Assembly: GCA_900491605.1 (NCBI GenBank)
Contig: UESW01003903.1
Span: forward strand, 1,045,363 to 1,109,362
Origin: Calamus simplicifolius
Taxonomy: Eukaryota > Streptophyta > Magnoliopsida > Arecales > Arecaceae
Reading direction: 5' to 3'
DNA: 64,000 nucleotides
Shown here: positions 44,436 through 56,593 of the stretch, one piece after another
Layout of the letters: every line of letters begins with the position of its first letter
Position numbering within the stretch: position 1 is the first letter of the stretch
Translations under genes and position numbers: made by a program
Notes under the pieces: generated by a model
Seen by the model: only the letters and a program-made list of their open reading frames with translations
Told to the model about the DNA's origin: nothing
Database searches by the model: none

Positions 44436-45421
44436 TTTTTTTTGATACAATCAACCACATCATTTTAGTGTTAGTCAAGCCTAAGAGATAGAAACTAAAA
44501 TTTGCTGAGAGCAATAAATATAGGTTTCCTTACTTTCAAAGCCAAAATTTAAGTGATTGGTTATCGAAGTTGCAACCCAATCATCATAGTTACTTTTCGA
44601 TAGGCATACTAAATATAGATCATCTCTGCATTTTAAAGAATAAAAAATATTCTAAATTAAGTGATTAGATGATGAATATCCTAACTTCTTTAAGCATAAC
44701 ATAAAGACAAAGTTAAAATAATAAAAAAATACGATTAGCGAGATAGTTAAAATAATAAAAAAATGATTAGCGAGATAGTGGAATAAAATCGTGACTCCTA
44801 TGGATGCGGTGGAATGCCCATTTCCTTAAACAAAGGAATTGTCGTCCTGCCTCAATTTTAATCCATCAAATAATGGAATAAAATTAAGATTGAAAATTGA
44901 TTCCATTTGACCAAACATGGCATAAGAAAATTTGTGCTAAATTTACTAATCATGATTTGTGGACTGGCTAAAGGAAACGATGAAGTGATGAAACCCGTTT
45001 GATTGTAGACAAGATTGGGATCAGTTTATTGTGATACGGTGGCATATTTGGATTGGAAAAAATTTAAGGATTTTTTTTTTATAAAAAAAAAAGCGTAGCA
45101 ACTTGAGGAACGTCACCTCTAAATTGTGTTCATTGGCGGCAATATATGCATGTCTAAGATCCAGCACCGCCTCGACTCATGGAGCCTCATCTCTCTTGGT
45201 GAAGTGGAGCAAGCAGGGACTCAGCCATCCTCCCTTTGGTGATCTTCTTTTTATGGACGTCTAGCTAATACCTAGTTAGTAAATAGTAACCGGCCTTTAT
45301 CAAAATCCTCCGTAGTATTGCATAAAAAAAAGTGAGATATTATTATATAGTACCAACTTAGAACACAAGTAGAATTAGATTTTGAATTGGATAACTACCT
45401 AACTATATTTATATTTATTTG
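44436..45421. other. Spacer between AT-rich block and Tat LTR (copy A)
   Basis: No gene is seen. A 36-bp near repeat with AATAATAAAAAAACGATTAGCGAGATAGT-like sequence (in two pieces) occurs twice at about 44710-44785. Same content in copy B. Confidence 0.55.
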
Positions 45422-45932
45422 TGTTGAGGGGCAAAATCGCCGTTGCATCAATAATTATGCAAAGGGTTAGGATCAACCCTAACTCTCGCTTGCTGTGCGA
45501 TACCTGTTAGGGATGAGTCAGCCTCAGTGGATCGGAGCGCCTTAACCCCTCAACGAGCCAAGGATTCCCAAGGCACGGATCCCCATCTCTCGGTCTCAGT
45601 CGAGCTATCCTTGTCTCTCAGCCTCAACCGAGCTATTCCCATCTCTCGGCCCCAGCCGAACTATTCCTATCTCTCGATCTCAGCCGAGTTATCCCCATCT
45701 CTCGACCTCAGCCGAGCTATCCTTGTCTCTCGGTCTCAGCCGAGCTATCCCTGCTTCTCGGTCTCAGCCGAGCTATCCCCATCTCTCAGCCTCAGCCGAG
45801 CTATCCTCATCTCTCGGCCCCAGCCGAGCTATTCCTATCTCTCGGTCCTGGCCGAGCTATCTGTTATGCCTCGGCCAAACTTAGGCGCTCAAGCACCTCC
45901 GCGGAATCCGGCATGGGAGAGTTCAAATTCGT
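45422..45932 (+). repeat. Truncated Tat LTR running into the N gap (copy A)
   Basis: Starts TGTTGAGGGGCAAAATCG after ATTTG, exactly as the full LTR at 53467, and stops at the gap. It includes ten 28-bp units (cores CGAGCTAT at 45601, then every 28 bp to 45853). Confidence 0.9.
45583..45860 (+). repeat. Ten 28-bp tandem units in the Tat LTR (copy A)
   Basis: Unit CTCAGCCGAGCTATCCCCAT plus 8 more bases, with CCGAG / CTCGG palindromic cores. Copy B has nine. Because 28 is not a multiple of 3, the array reads as Ser/Leu/Ala-rich peptide in all frames; these are not genes. Confidence 0.9.
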
Positions 45933-46087
45933 NNNNNNNNNNNNNNNNNNNNNNNNNNNNNNNNNNNNNNNNNNNNNNNNNNNNNNNNNNNNNNNNNNNN
46001 NNNNNNNNNNNNNNNNNNNNNNNNNNNNNNNNNNNNNNNNNNNNNNNNNNNNNNNNNNNNNNNNNNNNNNNNNNNNNNNNNNNNNNN
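45933..46087. other. Assembly gap (155 N)
   Basis: Run of N between copy A and copy B. Both flanks are internal points of the duplicated segment. Confidence 1.
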
Positions 46088-46219
46088 ATCCAATATGTGA
46101 TGAAATCTTTCCAGCACCTAAATTCCTCCTGTCTTTTGTCTTAACCAACTGTTCTCTATCTAACTGAATTTCCCTCTCCTGCTTCAACAACTCTATCCAC
46201 TTCCATTCTCTATCTCCCA

Positions 46220-49200
46220 TTTTAAATATTAATTAATATTATTTACTTTTTTTTGGCATTTTATCTTTCATTCAAAATCATGATACTTATTTGGTATTGC
46301 CTCCTCTCTTTTTTGTGTCTTTACTAAATGCGCATTGCATGCACCTGTCTAGTTTAATCCAATAGATAATCCCACATTTCACATCAAAACATTCTGTTAA
46401 AAACAAAGCAATATAATACTTTTAAGACTGGAATTCCCTAAAATTTTGGAGAGAATAAATTATAGCACAAGACCATATTGTAAAGAATGAAAATAGCTTA
46501 TAACTCGGTTAATAAGAAACCAGCAAAATTGTTTGCATGGCTCTGGATATAAATTGTTTCTGTTCAATGTCATAAATTTTCAATGGGAACCTGGGACATA
46601 TTCAACTCCAGCTTTTGTGTTAATTTCATTGCACTTCTCAAATAAAGACTTTTTAGTTACTGAGATATCAACAAAAACAATGTAGGTGGGCAAACTTGGC
46701 CTGAAAACTAGAAGAAATCAAATAAATTTCTAAACTTACAGAACATCACAAGGTAGTGGATGATCATGCCAAAATACCAAACAACATTTAACGAAGATAC
46801 AAATTTAGGCCCTAACTCTTAGATACCATATAATTTTTGATATCTTCTGCAGTCAGACATTGATCACACAATCTTTGAAAACAAACATTTATTTCAGGTA
46901 ATATGAAGAAAGTAATATGGAATTGAAACGTCCAGTCAGTAAAGTGTATCATAGCTAGATCAGCCATGTATCCTTAAGTGTGGAAGTGTGGACAGGAGTT
47001 TAATCTGAAACATTGACAGGAGTTTACAGAGCCCTGATGATTTAGTTATTCTTGCACTAGAAATATTGCGTGTCTTTGACTATTTGTTCTTGATGTACCA
47101 ATGATTTCGCAATTACAAATTTGTCTTTACAAATGCATATAGTCTACAAAATTATACTACGGGTATGCATTATTCTAGAGTCATTAGGAGTATATTTCAG
47201 AGATGTAGATTCGACCAGATTTGAGGTCATTGACATCTGATTTTTGTGATAGAAAATTGAAGTTGCTAAAGATTTCATGTTTCTGGATTCTCCTTTTCCT
47301 GTTGCTCTGTCATTTCCTTCTTTCTTTCCTGCATTTCTATTCCTCCCACTCAACTGAATCCTTCCTGGTGACATCTGAATTTAATATAAGGGTCTTCTTC
47401 ATTTAAAATTAAAAGATTACAGGGAAATGCATGATAAACAAGATGGAGAAGAGAGAAGGAAGAGAAAAAGAAAAGGGACATGTTGTTCACCAAATATTGG
47501 ATGTCTCTTCACAATGCGATTTTAAACACCCTATATCACTCTAAAAACAATCATAATATCTCTAGGAGTTTATTCAACATATAGCCAAAATATAATCTTA
47601 TAACACTAGACAATTGACAGCTATATAATCAACTTCTCAACAAGAGGGTTCAAACACGATTTGGACTTCATATTTATTGCAGGCTCTCCAAGTTGCCTTT
47701 TTTTCTGACAAGCAATAGATAATGAAACCCCATTAAAAAGTCCAATATTATCATTTCCTCTATTTCATTTTATAATATGATATTTCCATTTGACTCAAAA
47801 TCGAGCTAAATAGAGAAAAAGAATTCATATAGCTGACCTCAACTAGTTTAAGATTAAGGCTTTATTGTTGTTGTTGCTGCTGCTGCTGCTGCTACTGATG
47901 ATCAGACAAAGAAATATATAGTTATTAGACTCCCACTAACTCTATTTTTTAAGGGCCACATCCCACCCCCCACAGCCTGGGGATCTTTTTCCCTTCCCCC
48001 TCCTGTATCTAGAACCCCCTTCTTTTGCCTTTCTTCCCTTGTCTCGGGCAGAGGGATGGCAGAAGAATGCAGCCTTCCACTTGTAAAACACGTGTCCCTC
48101 TCTTTCTCATATATCTTTTCTTCCATTACCCTCCTTTCAGTACATGTCCTATCTTCCCACTCCTTCCGCAGTCTCTAAACCCTAAAACTTTCTCTAGCCT
48201 CCCAAAGATCACACATTGGTGTCTTCAAACAGTTAAAACCTATCAGATCAGTAGTAATCCTTCCATCATCAGATGGCCCTCTCATCCCCTCTATGCCATC
48301 AACAGGTCCTACAGTATATGGTGAATATTCGTGAAGTTGCATATCAACTTTTGTAAGGTTTAGTTTATCATCTTATTGATAAAAAAGGGGGAAAAATCAC
48401 ATCACATCCTTTGAATCATTGACTACTTTAGGCTTAAAAATCTACTGAATGTGACATGATTTGTTAAATTTTTGTTCCTAATTCATGGTGCTCTAAAAAT
48501 GTGACATGAAAATGTGTTTGCACGACTCTAGGAGCAGGTGCTTACCAGGGTTTCCACAATTCTCTCAGCCTATCAAGGGCGGGCCCAGTTTTTATTTCAA
48601 TTTATTGTTTTGTCCTAGTAAAATTCTATTGCATCTTAGATAGTTGTCATAGGATATTTGATTTTTCTTCAAGCATTAGTTAGCCGATCTTACTCTGTTC
48701 AATGTTTCAGATGTTCTAGGTCTCAAAATCGCAATGAAGGTCCTTATATACATCTATTAGGCTCTTGGCATATAATGGCAACCATAAGTCCCAATATATA
48801 ATAGATGCTGCAATAAAATCTCTTAAAGACAGCTTAGAATCATCATTATTGATGGTGGGAGCACCGAGTATCTCATTTGGAAAAAGATGGTCATCAAAAT
48901 GAAGCCAAGGATGGGAGGAAAAATCAAACTGGCCAAACAATATCATGGTATTCAAAAAATGACTCTAAGAACTCAATGTTTTGTAATGCTGCATGCAAGT
49001 TTGATCAAGGAGTGGTCGATAAATGACAGCACCACAATGGCTCCCCACTCCATAGCTTCCAAAACAAAATTATTACACCACAAAAAAAAGGTAAAAAGAC
49101 TCTTCTGCAGCCTCACATAAAAAGGCACTTATTAGGAAACAATCATTAACTTTTCTGCAAATTATTGAGATAAATAAATTATGCCCATTGACATACACTC

Positions 49201-50085
49201 TAAGTGAGTGGACCTACTACTGACATGTGCAACAAACATAGTCCACATCAACAGCACATGAGCAGACAACAAAGAACAGGTCTTCCTCCTGCCATCACCA
49301 CTTTCCATCACAAATTCTTTGCAATCTTAGACAACTCATAAAAGAAACATCTTATAGATGCCACAACTTCAATATCTGTAAGACATTTAATTTAAGGATA
49401 CCAACTTAAGCAGCCCTGCCTTTCACAAAAACATCCCCATATGGTTTAAAATTGATCCCTACCCAAAATAGCCACCTACAAAACTGATGGATAAAATGGG
49501 AAGTTCAATTGTAACAACTTGGACACGCAATCTCCTGAATAAAGCCAACAATTTCCTCTCTAATTCACAATGATGCTTCATTTCTTGCCACCACTCGCTT
49601 CTAATCATGGATTTCCTGATAACCAATCCCTAAAGGAAGACCTAATACCTGTTAAGATAGTGATTTTGAACCATCCAAACACTAATATTTCTACCAACGA
49701 AAGTTTTTCAGCCTTTATTCCATCAAAGGTGCTGAAAGCCATCTAAACAACATAAACATCAATCTTTCATTTGTTAAATATTTTTAAAAACAAGAATTTT
49801 CTGGCATATTTTCCCATAAGCACCTCCTTACACCCTCCTCCAAAAAAATATGCTTTAGCTGGCTAAACCATTTTCACAACAGTATTGAGGCTCTTTGTCT
49901 TCTTCCTTCATTATGTCAAGCGAAAAGCGCACATATAATCTGTGGTGAAGGTGCAGAAAATGTAGATGACTCAATTATTTCAGTAGGATAATGAATTTCT
50001 AGGTGGTAAGTACTATAATAGAAGTAAATGAAAAATTCAAGAGCACCTGAACATACCAGGATTCGGGAAGACTTTCCAAACTCAT
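46220..50085. other. Gene-poor spacer in copy B
   Basis: Counterpart of 38158-41990. No gene is supported. It holds the RTE LINE tail (47780-47900) and the pyrimidine-rich patch at about 47960-48180. Confidence 0.6.
47780..47900 (+). mobile_element. RTE-type LINE 3' tail (copy B)
   Basis: Same RIHIADLN end and triplet tail as at 39715-39832, with five instead of four CTG. Confidence 0.6.
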
Positions 50086-51697
50086 TCCCATAACAAGAAC
50101 AGGACATTTTGCAGAGTGAAGATTGCTTGGCGTACGAAACAGAACTACTCCCTTAAGACGCTAGAGCCAGTGGCTACGTCATTTTCAAATTCCTTGAAAA
50201 GCATGCCATGCACTGCACTTGCATCAGCCTGGCCAATGTCTTCAAAGGATTCAGCCAGCAGTCGGGACCAGTCCGTAAGCATCTCATTCAGCTGAAACAT
50301 CATCAGTACCAAATTCTGTCTCACCTTGAAATCTGTCACTTCGTTATATGCTTCAGAAGCCAATGAAAGTCCGCTTCTCTTTGTACGCCTGATAAGATAA
50401 GAGCATTCAGAGGAAACCACGGAGCTCACAGAACAGAATGAAGCCATTCCCTGCACCTTTCGTGATCACCCAGCCCAAGTTTTTTTGTTTTTTTTTGGAA
50501 TAGGACATGCCACGACCCGATCAAACACTTGGAATGTGACATGTTCGGGATGTTGGGACGAGTGGAACAGTTCCATCCTGATATTTGAGACGAGTCGAAT
50601 GTCCCCGTGAGACTTGGCATGGCCACATCTTCTTATGCGTCTAAAGACCGTAAAGACCCCATCCAATCCTCACGCCGAATACATGCACCACTATATAACA
50701 CTTCTGGAATTGGACCGGTCTCGACTCCGACGACAGCTTCTCCGTCATAAAACTAGCCATCTTACTCACAAATGGGAAGAGCTCCCGACGCCTCCATGAG
50801 CATCGCGTACGCCACTGCACGATAAATAAAGCTGGTCCCTCTTCCCCACCGTCCCCGCAAGCAATTTACAGAACTCCACCACGATCGGGGCGCACCACAC
50901 CTGCACAGGCTTTGGCAGAAACTCGGAATTCGAGCTCAGGAAGAGCCGAATGGTCCTCTCCGCGACACCACGGTACCCATCGACCGCAGAAAGGTACAGG
51001 TTGACGAGCACCGCCGGGGCGCCGGCCAAGAGAAAGACCTGGAGGTGGCCCCCGATGGCATCATCGCCCTCGCCAGCCGAACCGTTCGGTGCCGTCGCGA
51101 GGAACTCCTTGACAAGGCCATCAATGTTAGAAATCTCCCTCACGGCACGCAACTGGTCGTGCAGCCGCTCTCGATAAGCCAGGAGACGGCGGCGATGAGG
51201 TCGTTGACCACCTGCCAGGCCCGGGGGAACCGGGTGCTCCGCAGTCGCCCGGTGAGATGGAGGCAGCAGTCGTTCTCGAGCGAGCATTCGGCAAGGGAGC
51301 AGTCGCCGGGAGCTGTCGGCCGGCGTAGATCAGGCGCTGGTCCCACGTCGTGATCCCGGTGATCATCCGGATCTGGTCGATCACCGAGTCCACGGTGTCG
51401 AAGGGGCTGGCGTGGATGACTAGGGTTTTCGACATGGTGCGGACGAAGAAATGGAGGGTGGTGGAGAAGGAGGGGAGAACCCTAGATGTGGCATCGGGGA
51501 GAGGGGGAAGGGGGTGGCGGAGGAGGATAGAAAGTGGGGCGTGACCATGCTCACGAGGTGGTTGGAGGCGTCGCCGGAGTCGGAGTCGACGGGATCATAG
51601 TCGTCGAGCTTGCGCTTGGAGGGAAGCAGGTGGTGGTCGAGGGGCTGGGGTAGGCGGACGATCACGGCGGAGGGAGAGACGGTGGGGAGACTGACAT
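50085..51697 (-). pseudogene. UPL5-like HECT ubiquitin ligase pseudogene, copy B
   Basis: Same architecture as 42010-43623, including the TAG after VLRE and the missing catalytic lobe. It has extra or different single-base shifts: GGAGACTGACAT at the start codon region where copy A has GGAGAACTGACAT, and GGTCGTGCAG near 51155 where copy A has GGTCGGTGCAG. Near 51497 its G-run lengths differ from copy A in opposite senses. The shared TAG and missing segments argue for true pseudogenisation; the private shifts look like base-calling error. Confidence 0.78.
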
Positions 51698-51924
51698 CGC
51701 AGGCGACGCGGCGGCGGAAGGGGAAGGGAGGAGAGAAGGCGAGAGTAAGCTCGTCGGAGGAGAAGGGCTATCGAGATGAAGGAAGGAGAGAGCGTAGAGG
51801 GAAGAGAGAGGGAGGTATAGAGGCAGAGTTTGACAGCGTTACGCCGCCGAGGCGGCGGCACCGTAGGTGGGTTAGAATTTTTTTTTTTTTTAAGTAAATT
51901 CAGGCACATGCGGGATGAAAAGAA

Positions 51925-52490
51925 AAATTTTAATATTAAATATAACAATATTATATTATAATATCATCTGTTTATAACGTTACATATAATATTATAATAC
52001 TATAACAATTTCAATATTATAACGAAAGCCGTTATATTATTTTTTATAATATTATGTAATATTAAATATTAAAGTTATTATATAATTTTTTTATAATAAT
52101 ATAATATTAAATTTGATACTACGTGAATTATAATATAATATTATTTAATATTATATTGCAATGAAAGCTGTTACATAATTTTTCATAATATTATGACATC
52201 AAATTTGTTATTATAACATTTAAAAATAAAAATTTTCATATTATAATATTATAATTATAAAATTAGTTATAAAATCATAAATCATAAAATCATAATATTA
52301 TTATATATTATGATTTTAATATTATTATAATTGTTGCAATATTATAATATTAATTTAATATAACTATGGTTATATTATAATGAAAGTTGTTATATTTATT
52401 TTTATAATATTATTAATATTACATGCTATTATATATTAATATTATTTAATAATGTAGTATTATTATTTAAATTTAATATTAAGGAATAGT
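51925..52490. repeat. AT-rich low-complexity block (copy B)
   Basis: Counterpart of 43850-44435, about 20 bp shorter through several 1-4 bp deletions, the kind of variation expected in A/T low complexity. Confidence 0.8.
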
Positions 52491-53466
52491 TTTTTTTTTT
52501 TGATACAATCAAACCACATTTTAGTGTTAGTCAAGCCTAAGAGATAGAAACTAAAATTTGCTGAGAGCAATAATATAGGTTTCCTTACTTTCAAAGCCAA
52601 AATTTAAGTGATTGGTTATCGAAGTTGCAACCCAATCATCATAGTTACTTTTCGATAGGCATACTAAATATAGATCATCTCTGCATTTTAAAGAATAAAA
52701 AATATTCTAAATTAAGTGATTAGATGATGAATATCCTAACTTCTTTAAGCATAACATAAGACAAAGTTAAAATAATAAAAAAACGATTAGCGAGATAGTT
52801 AAAATAATAAAAAAATGATTAGCGAGATAGTGGAATAAAATCGTGACTCCTATGGATGCGGTGGAATGCCCATTTCCTTAAACAAAGGAATTGTCGTCCT
52901 GCCTCAATTTTAATCCATCAAATAATGGAATAAAATTAAGATTGAAAATTGATTCCATTTGACCAAACATGGCATACGAAAATTTGTGCTAAATTTACTA
53001 ATCATGATTTGTGGACTGGCTAAAGGAAACGATGAAGTGATGAAACCCTTTGATTGTAGACAAGATTGGGATCAGTTTATTGTGATACGGTGGCATATTT
53101 GGATTGGAAAAAATTTAAGGATTTTTTTAAAAAAAAAAAGCGTAGCAACTTGAGGAACGTCACCTCTAAATTGTGTTCATTGGCGGCAATATATGCATGT
53201 CTAAGATCCAGCACCGCCTCGACTCATGGAGCCTCATCTCTCTTGGTGAAGTGGAGCAACAGGGACTCAGCCATCCTCCCTTTGGTGATCTTCTTTTTAT
53301 GGACGTCTAGCTAATACCTAGTTAGTAAATAGTAACCGGCCTTTATCAAAATCCTCCGTAGTATTGCATAAAAAAAAGTGAGATATTATATATAGTACCA
53401 ACTTAGAACACAAGTAGAATTAGATTTTGAATTGGATAACTACCTAACTATATTCATATTTATTTG
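52491..53466. other. Spacer between AT-rich block and Tat LTR (copy B)
   Basis: No gene is seen; same content as 44436-45421. The last five bases, ATTTG (53462-53466), would be the Tat element's left TSD. Confidence 0.55.
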
Positions 53467-54476
53467 TGTTGAGGGGTAAAATCGCCGTTGCATTAATAAT
53501 CGTGCAAAGGGTTAGGATTAACCCTAACTCCCTTGCTGTGCGATACCTGCTAGGGATGAGTCAGCTTCAGTGGATCGGGGCACCTTAACCCCTCAACGAG
53601 CCAAGGATTCCCAAGGCGCGGATCCCCATCTCTGGTCTCAGCCGAGCTATCCTTGTCTCTCGACCTCAGCCGAGCTATTCCCATCTCTCGGCCCCAGCCG
53701 AATTATTCCTATCTCTCGGTCTCAGCCGAGTTATCCCCATCTCTCGGCCCCAGCCGAGCTATCCTTGTCTCTCGGTCTCAGCCAAGCTATCCCCATCTCT
53801 CAGCCTCAGCCGAGCTATCCTCATCTCTCAGCCCCAGCCGAGCTATTCCTATCTCTCGGTCCTGGCCGAGCTATCTGTTATGCCTCGGCCAAACTCAGGC
53901 GCTCAAGCACCTCCACGGAATCCGGCATGGGAGAGTTCAAATTCGTAAGATTCCAAACAGAAATCACGCCCGAGAGTGGCCTAGGACCCGCGATAGTGGC
54001 CTAGAGCCCTGGAGCCTACGCAATCGCCAAGTCTCGAGGCATCGACCAGCTCTCCCAGCCGTCGATCCTCTAACCAACAAGATGCGAATCTTACTACCTC
54101 ATAACAAACTGGATTCGAATCCTAACTTTCGGACCCACAACGCCCCCAAGGAATCAGGTGATCCTCTATAAGTAGGGCCATCTCCCGGCTCCTCAGGTAT
54201 GCACACTGGCTTACTGGCCTACCCTCCTTTTACTTATGCTCACCCTCTTTCCACCATTAACGCTCTGCTCAGAGCTCTCGAAAGGCCGCCCCTGGAGAGA
54301 CTCTTCAGCGAGAGCCTTCTCCTCTCATTTGTTGATTGCCGATCCCCGCTGACTTGAGCGTCGGAGGGTCTTCCGCGAAGGCCACCCCAAACGCCTCTCG
54401 CGTGAGGACTGTTTTGCAGGTCCACCCAGGAGGGAGCCCGATCGCCCCGAGTCGAGGATGGATTTCAGCAGCAACA
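53467..54476 (+). repeat. 5' LTR of the Tat element
   Basis: Starts TGTTGAGGGG, ends CAGCAGCAACA, 1010 bp, followed by the primer site. The U5 part (GGGCGTCGGAGGGTCTTC-like, at about 54355-54375) matches the LTR of the non-autonomous element at 12108-12931. CCTCTATAAGTAGGGCC at about 54163-54178 is a candidate TATA region. Confidence 0.88.
53625..53874 (+). repeat. Nine 28-bp tandem units in the Tat LTR
   Basis: Cores CGAGCTAT (or variants) from 53643 every 28 bp to 53867. Copy A at 45583-45860 has ten. They occupy the presumed U3. Confidence 0.9.
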
Positions 54477-54478
54477 AA

Positions 54479-54496
54479 TTGGCGCTAGAGGAAGGG
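54479..54496 (+). promoter_or_regulatory. Primer binding site region of the Tat element
   Basis: TTGGCGCTAGAGGAAGGG, two bases after the LTR; nearly the same bases follow the LTR of the element at 12107. The tRNA was not identified. Confidence 0.75.
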
Positions 54497-54561
54497 TCCT
54501 CAAGTCCCATAAACTTGTGATCCAGGAGACAAGGATCTCGATCTGAAAGAGAACCTCTCCC

Positions 54562-56011
54562 ATGGCCAATCGAAGAAAGGCTATCTCCGAAGTTCGGGAT
54601 CAGGTTGCCTCCCAAAGACCTGATTCGGTGAGCAACGTAGCACCGCTACAGCCGCCAGTGGAAACCCCATCGCCACCGGCGGCCCCAGTGACCCAGGACC
54701 AGTTTACCTCACTGGTCCAACAGGTCCAAGCTCTGGCCCACCTGATCTAGGGGCGCTTCAAAGCCCCCCATCCAGCTACACCTACCCCACATCTTCCTGA
54801 GAAGAATGCAGCCTCCACTCATCCAGCGATCTCTTCTTCTGGCTCGCATGGGTAGCAACCCCCCTCGCCGCCCTAAGAAAGCTGAGCCAGCCCCCCAAGG
54901 GGTCTATGGCAAGGATCTTCCCCAATCTCGGCGGGCCCGATCCCTCTCTTTGGTGATCTCTCATCATGATTCGACATCATCTCATTTCTCTCCTCGCCCA
55001 GCTCCTCCCGCCGTGCTTGAGGAGATCCGCCAACAGCTCCGGGAGATGCGCCAGGAGTTGGATGCCGCCAAGCAGGCCCACCCACTCCAGCATAAGGTGG
55101 AGCAGGGCATTCCCTTATCCAAAGAGATCATGGAGGAAGTGATTCCCTTCCATGTCAAGCTGCCCGCCATCGAGCCCTACCATGGAGCCTCCGATCCTGA
55201 CGACCACCTCAGCAGCTTTCGATCGATCATGATGTTCCACGGGGCATTAGATGCGATCCTCTGCCGCACCTTTCCATCTATCCTTAGGGGATCCGCTCGA
55301 ATCTGGTTCAATGCCTTGAAACCATGTTCTGTTGGTTCATTTGACGAGCTGAGCCGCCTCTTCATCAGCCAGTTCGTCAGCAGCCGTCGTCATCGACGGA
55401 GATCTGACTCCCTCTATGAGGTTAAGCAGAGAGAGGGGGAGTCCTTGAAGAAATATCTCGACCGTTTCAATACGGCCATACTGGAGGTGGACCACCTTAA
55501 TCATGAAATGGCCATATCCGCCCTAGCAGGCGGAGTGTTGAAGGAGAGTGACTTTTACCTGGCGCTGGAGGTCAGCTACCCTCCGAACCTCTCCGACATG
55601 ATGGCTCTGGCAGACAAATATGCCAGAGTCAAGGAATCGTGGAGAGCTGCCCGCACTGAGTCGACAAGGAAGAAGGAGCCCAAGGGCTCAGATAAGCACC
55701 GATCCACCCACCAGCCAAGCCCGCCTCGCCGCCAAAGGGTTCCTCCGCCGCCGCCAAGGAACCATACCTGGAGCTTGCCTAGGAGATTCAATCGGTTCAC
55801 TCCGCTCACCGCTCCAAGGGCGAAGATCCTCATGGCGATAGAGCGCCAGCTCCCCCGACCACCTCCTCTCCGAGGGAATGCGGCCCGGAGAGACCCCACC
55901 AAGTATTGCCGCTACCATCAGGACCATGGCCTCCGCTCTAAATCCTCTGGTCGTTGGCCACATCAATGTGATCGAAGCAATCGGTTGTCCATCGAGCCGG
56001 CAGAACGATGA
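54562..56011 (+). pseudogene. Tat gag
   Basis: MANRRKAISEVRDQVASQRP at 54562 runs to TAG at 54748; the next frame (54806-56011, 401 codons) carries the capsid. Motifs of the Retrotrans_gag domain: FHVKLPAIEPYHGASDPDDH, ILRGSARIWFNAL, LSRLFISQFVSSRR and REGESLKKYLDRFN. A coiled stretch, VLEEIRQQLREMRQELDAAK, precedes it. The C-terminus is basic and Pro-rich and ends in CRYHQDHGL, the start of a Tat-type Cys/His motif whose continuation is missing, so the nucleocapsid is deleted or out of frame. An overlapping frame (55878) carries the protease. Confidence 0.82.
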
Positions 56012-56246
56012 AGAAGGTTCAGCGCCAAAGAAAGCGCGGACCAACGAGCTCTCCTTCTCCGACAGCGACCTCCAGGAGATACAGTTCCCACATGATGATG
56101 CGTTGGTTGTATCCCTTAATTTGAACAATTATGATGTAGACCGCATCCTTATTGATAGTGGGAGTTCTGTCAACGTTTTGTATCTTGATGTGTTTGTGAA
56201 GATGAAACTACTTATGAAAATCTCCGAGCTGTGGACTCCACCCTAA
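55878..56246 (+). CDS. Tat aspartic protease segment
   Basis: Open frame with ISFSDSD-like acidic linker, PHDDALVVSLNLNNYDVDRI and the active-site motif ILIDSGSSVNVLY. It overlaps the gag tail in another frame, which in this damaged copy is better read as a shift than as programmed frameshifting. The frame ends soon after VFVKMKL; the rest of the protease (about 56247-56430) is degraded. Confidence 0.75.
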   Translation: MRPGETPPSIAATIRTMASALNPLVVGHINVIEAIGCPSSRQNDEEGSAPKKARTNELSFSDSDLQEIQFPHDDALVVSLNLNNYDVDRILIDSGSSVNVLYLDVFVKMKLLMKISELWTPP

Positions 56247-56593
56247 TGGGGTTCACCGGCGATGTTATCACCCGGAGGAGGTCGTGACTTTGACGGTCCG
56301 CGTGGGAGCTTGGCCCAGTGTTGCCACTGTTCATACAGATTTTTTGGTAACCAAGCTTTGGTCACCCTATAATAAGATTTTTGGGAGACCCTGCCTGATG
56401 TCCCTGAAAGCCGTTGTCTCCATCCGCACCTGGCAATGAAGTTCCCTACTGGATGGGGAGTGGGAGTAGTTCAAGGAAATCAAGTTGTAGCTCGGCAGTG
56501 CTTCGTCACCAGCCTTCAGTCCAAGCTGCCCGAGGTTGACGGGCTGGATGCTCGGGAGACTTGGCCGAGCAATGAGGGGAACCAGCCGAAGAG

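Larger units (their letters stand above)
38025..45932 (+). repeat. Copy A of a 7.9-kb near-identical duplication
   Basis: Sequence from 38025 (ATCCAATATGTGATG) to 45932 recurs at 46088-53946 with only scattered substitutions and small indels. Offset is 8063 at the start and 8014 at the end. Copy A ends and copy B begins exactly at the N gap. Both contain the same UPL5-like pseudogene, AT-rich block, LINE tail and the same Tat LTR insertion. Allelic contig overlap is the simplest explanation. Confidence 0.95.
46088..53946 (+). repeat. Copy B of the 7.9-kb duplication
   Basis: Partner of 38025-45932. Differences include one more CTG near 47890, one less 28-bp LTR unit, small indels in the AT-rich block and single-base homopolymer changes. 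Confidence 0.95.

Noticed and set aside
45527..46144. Long open frame of Ser/Leu/Ala-rich repeats leading into the N gap
   Set aside because: It reads the 28-bp LTR minisatellite and then Ns; similar frames exist in other phases and in copy B (53570-54171).
38025..53946. Biological tandem duplication of the UPL5-like locus
   Set aside because: The N gap falls exactly at the junction and all insertions are shared, so unmerged alleles fit better; kept as a finding to check.
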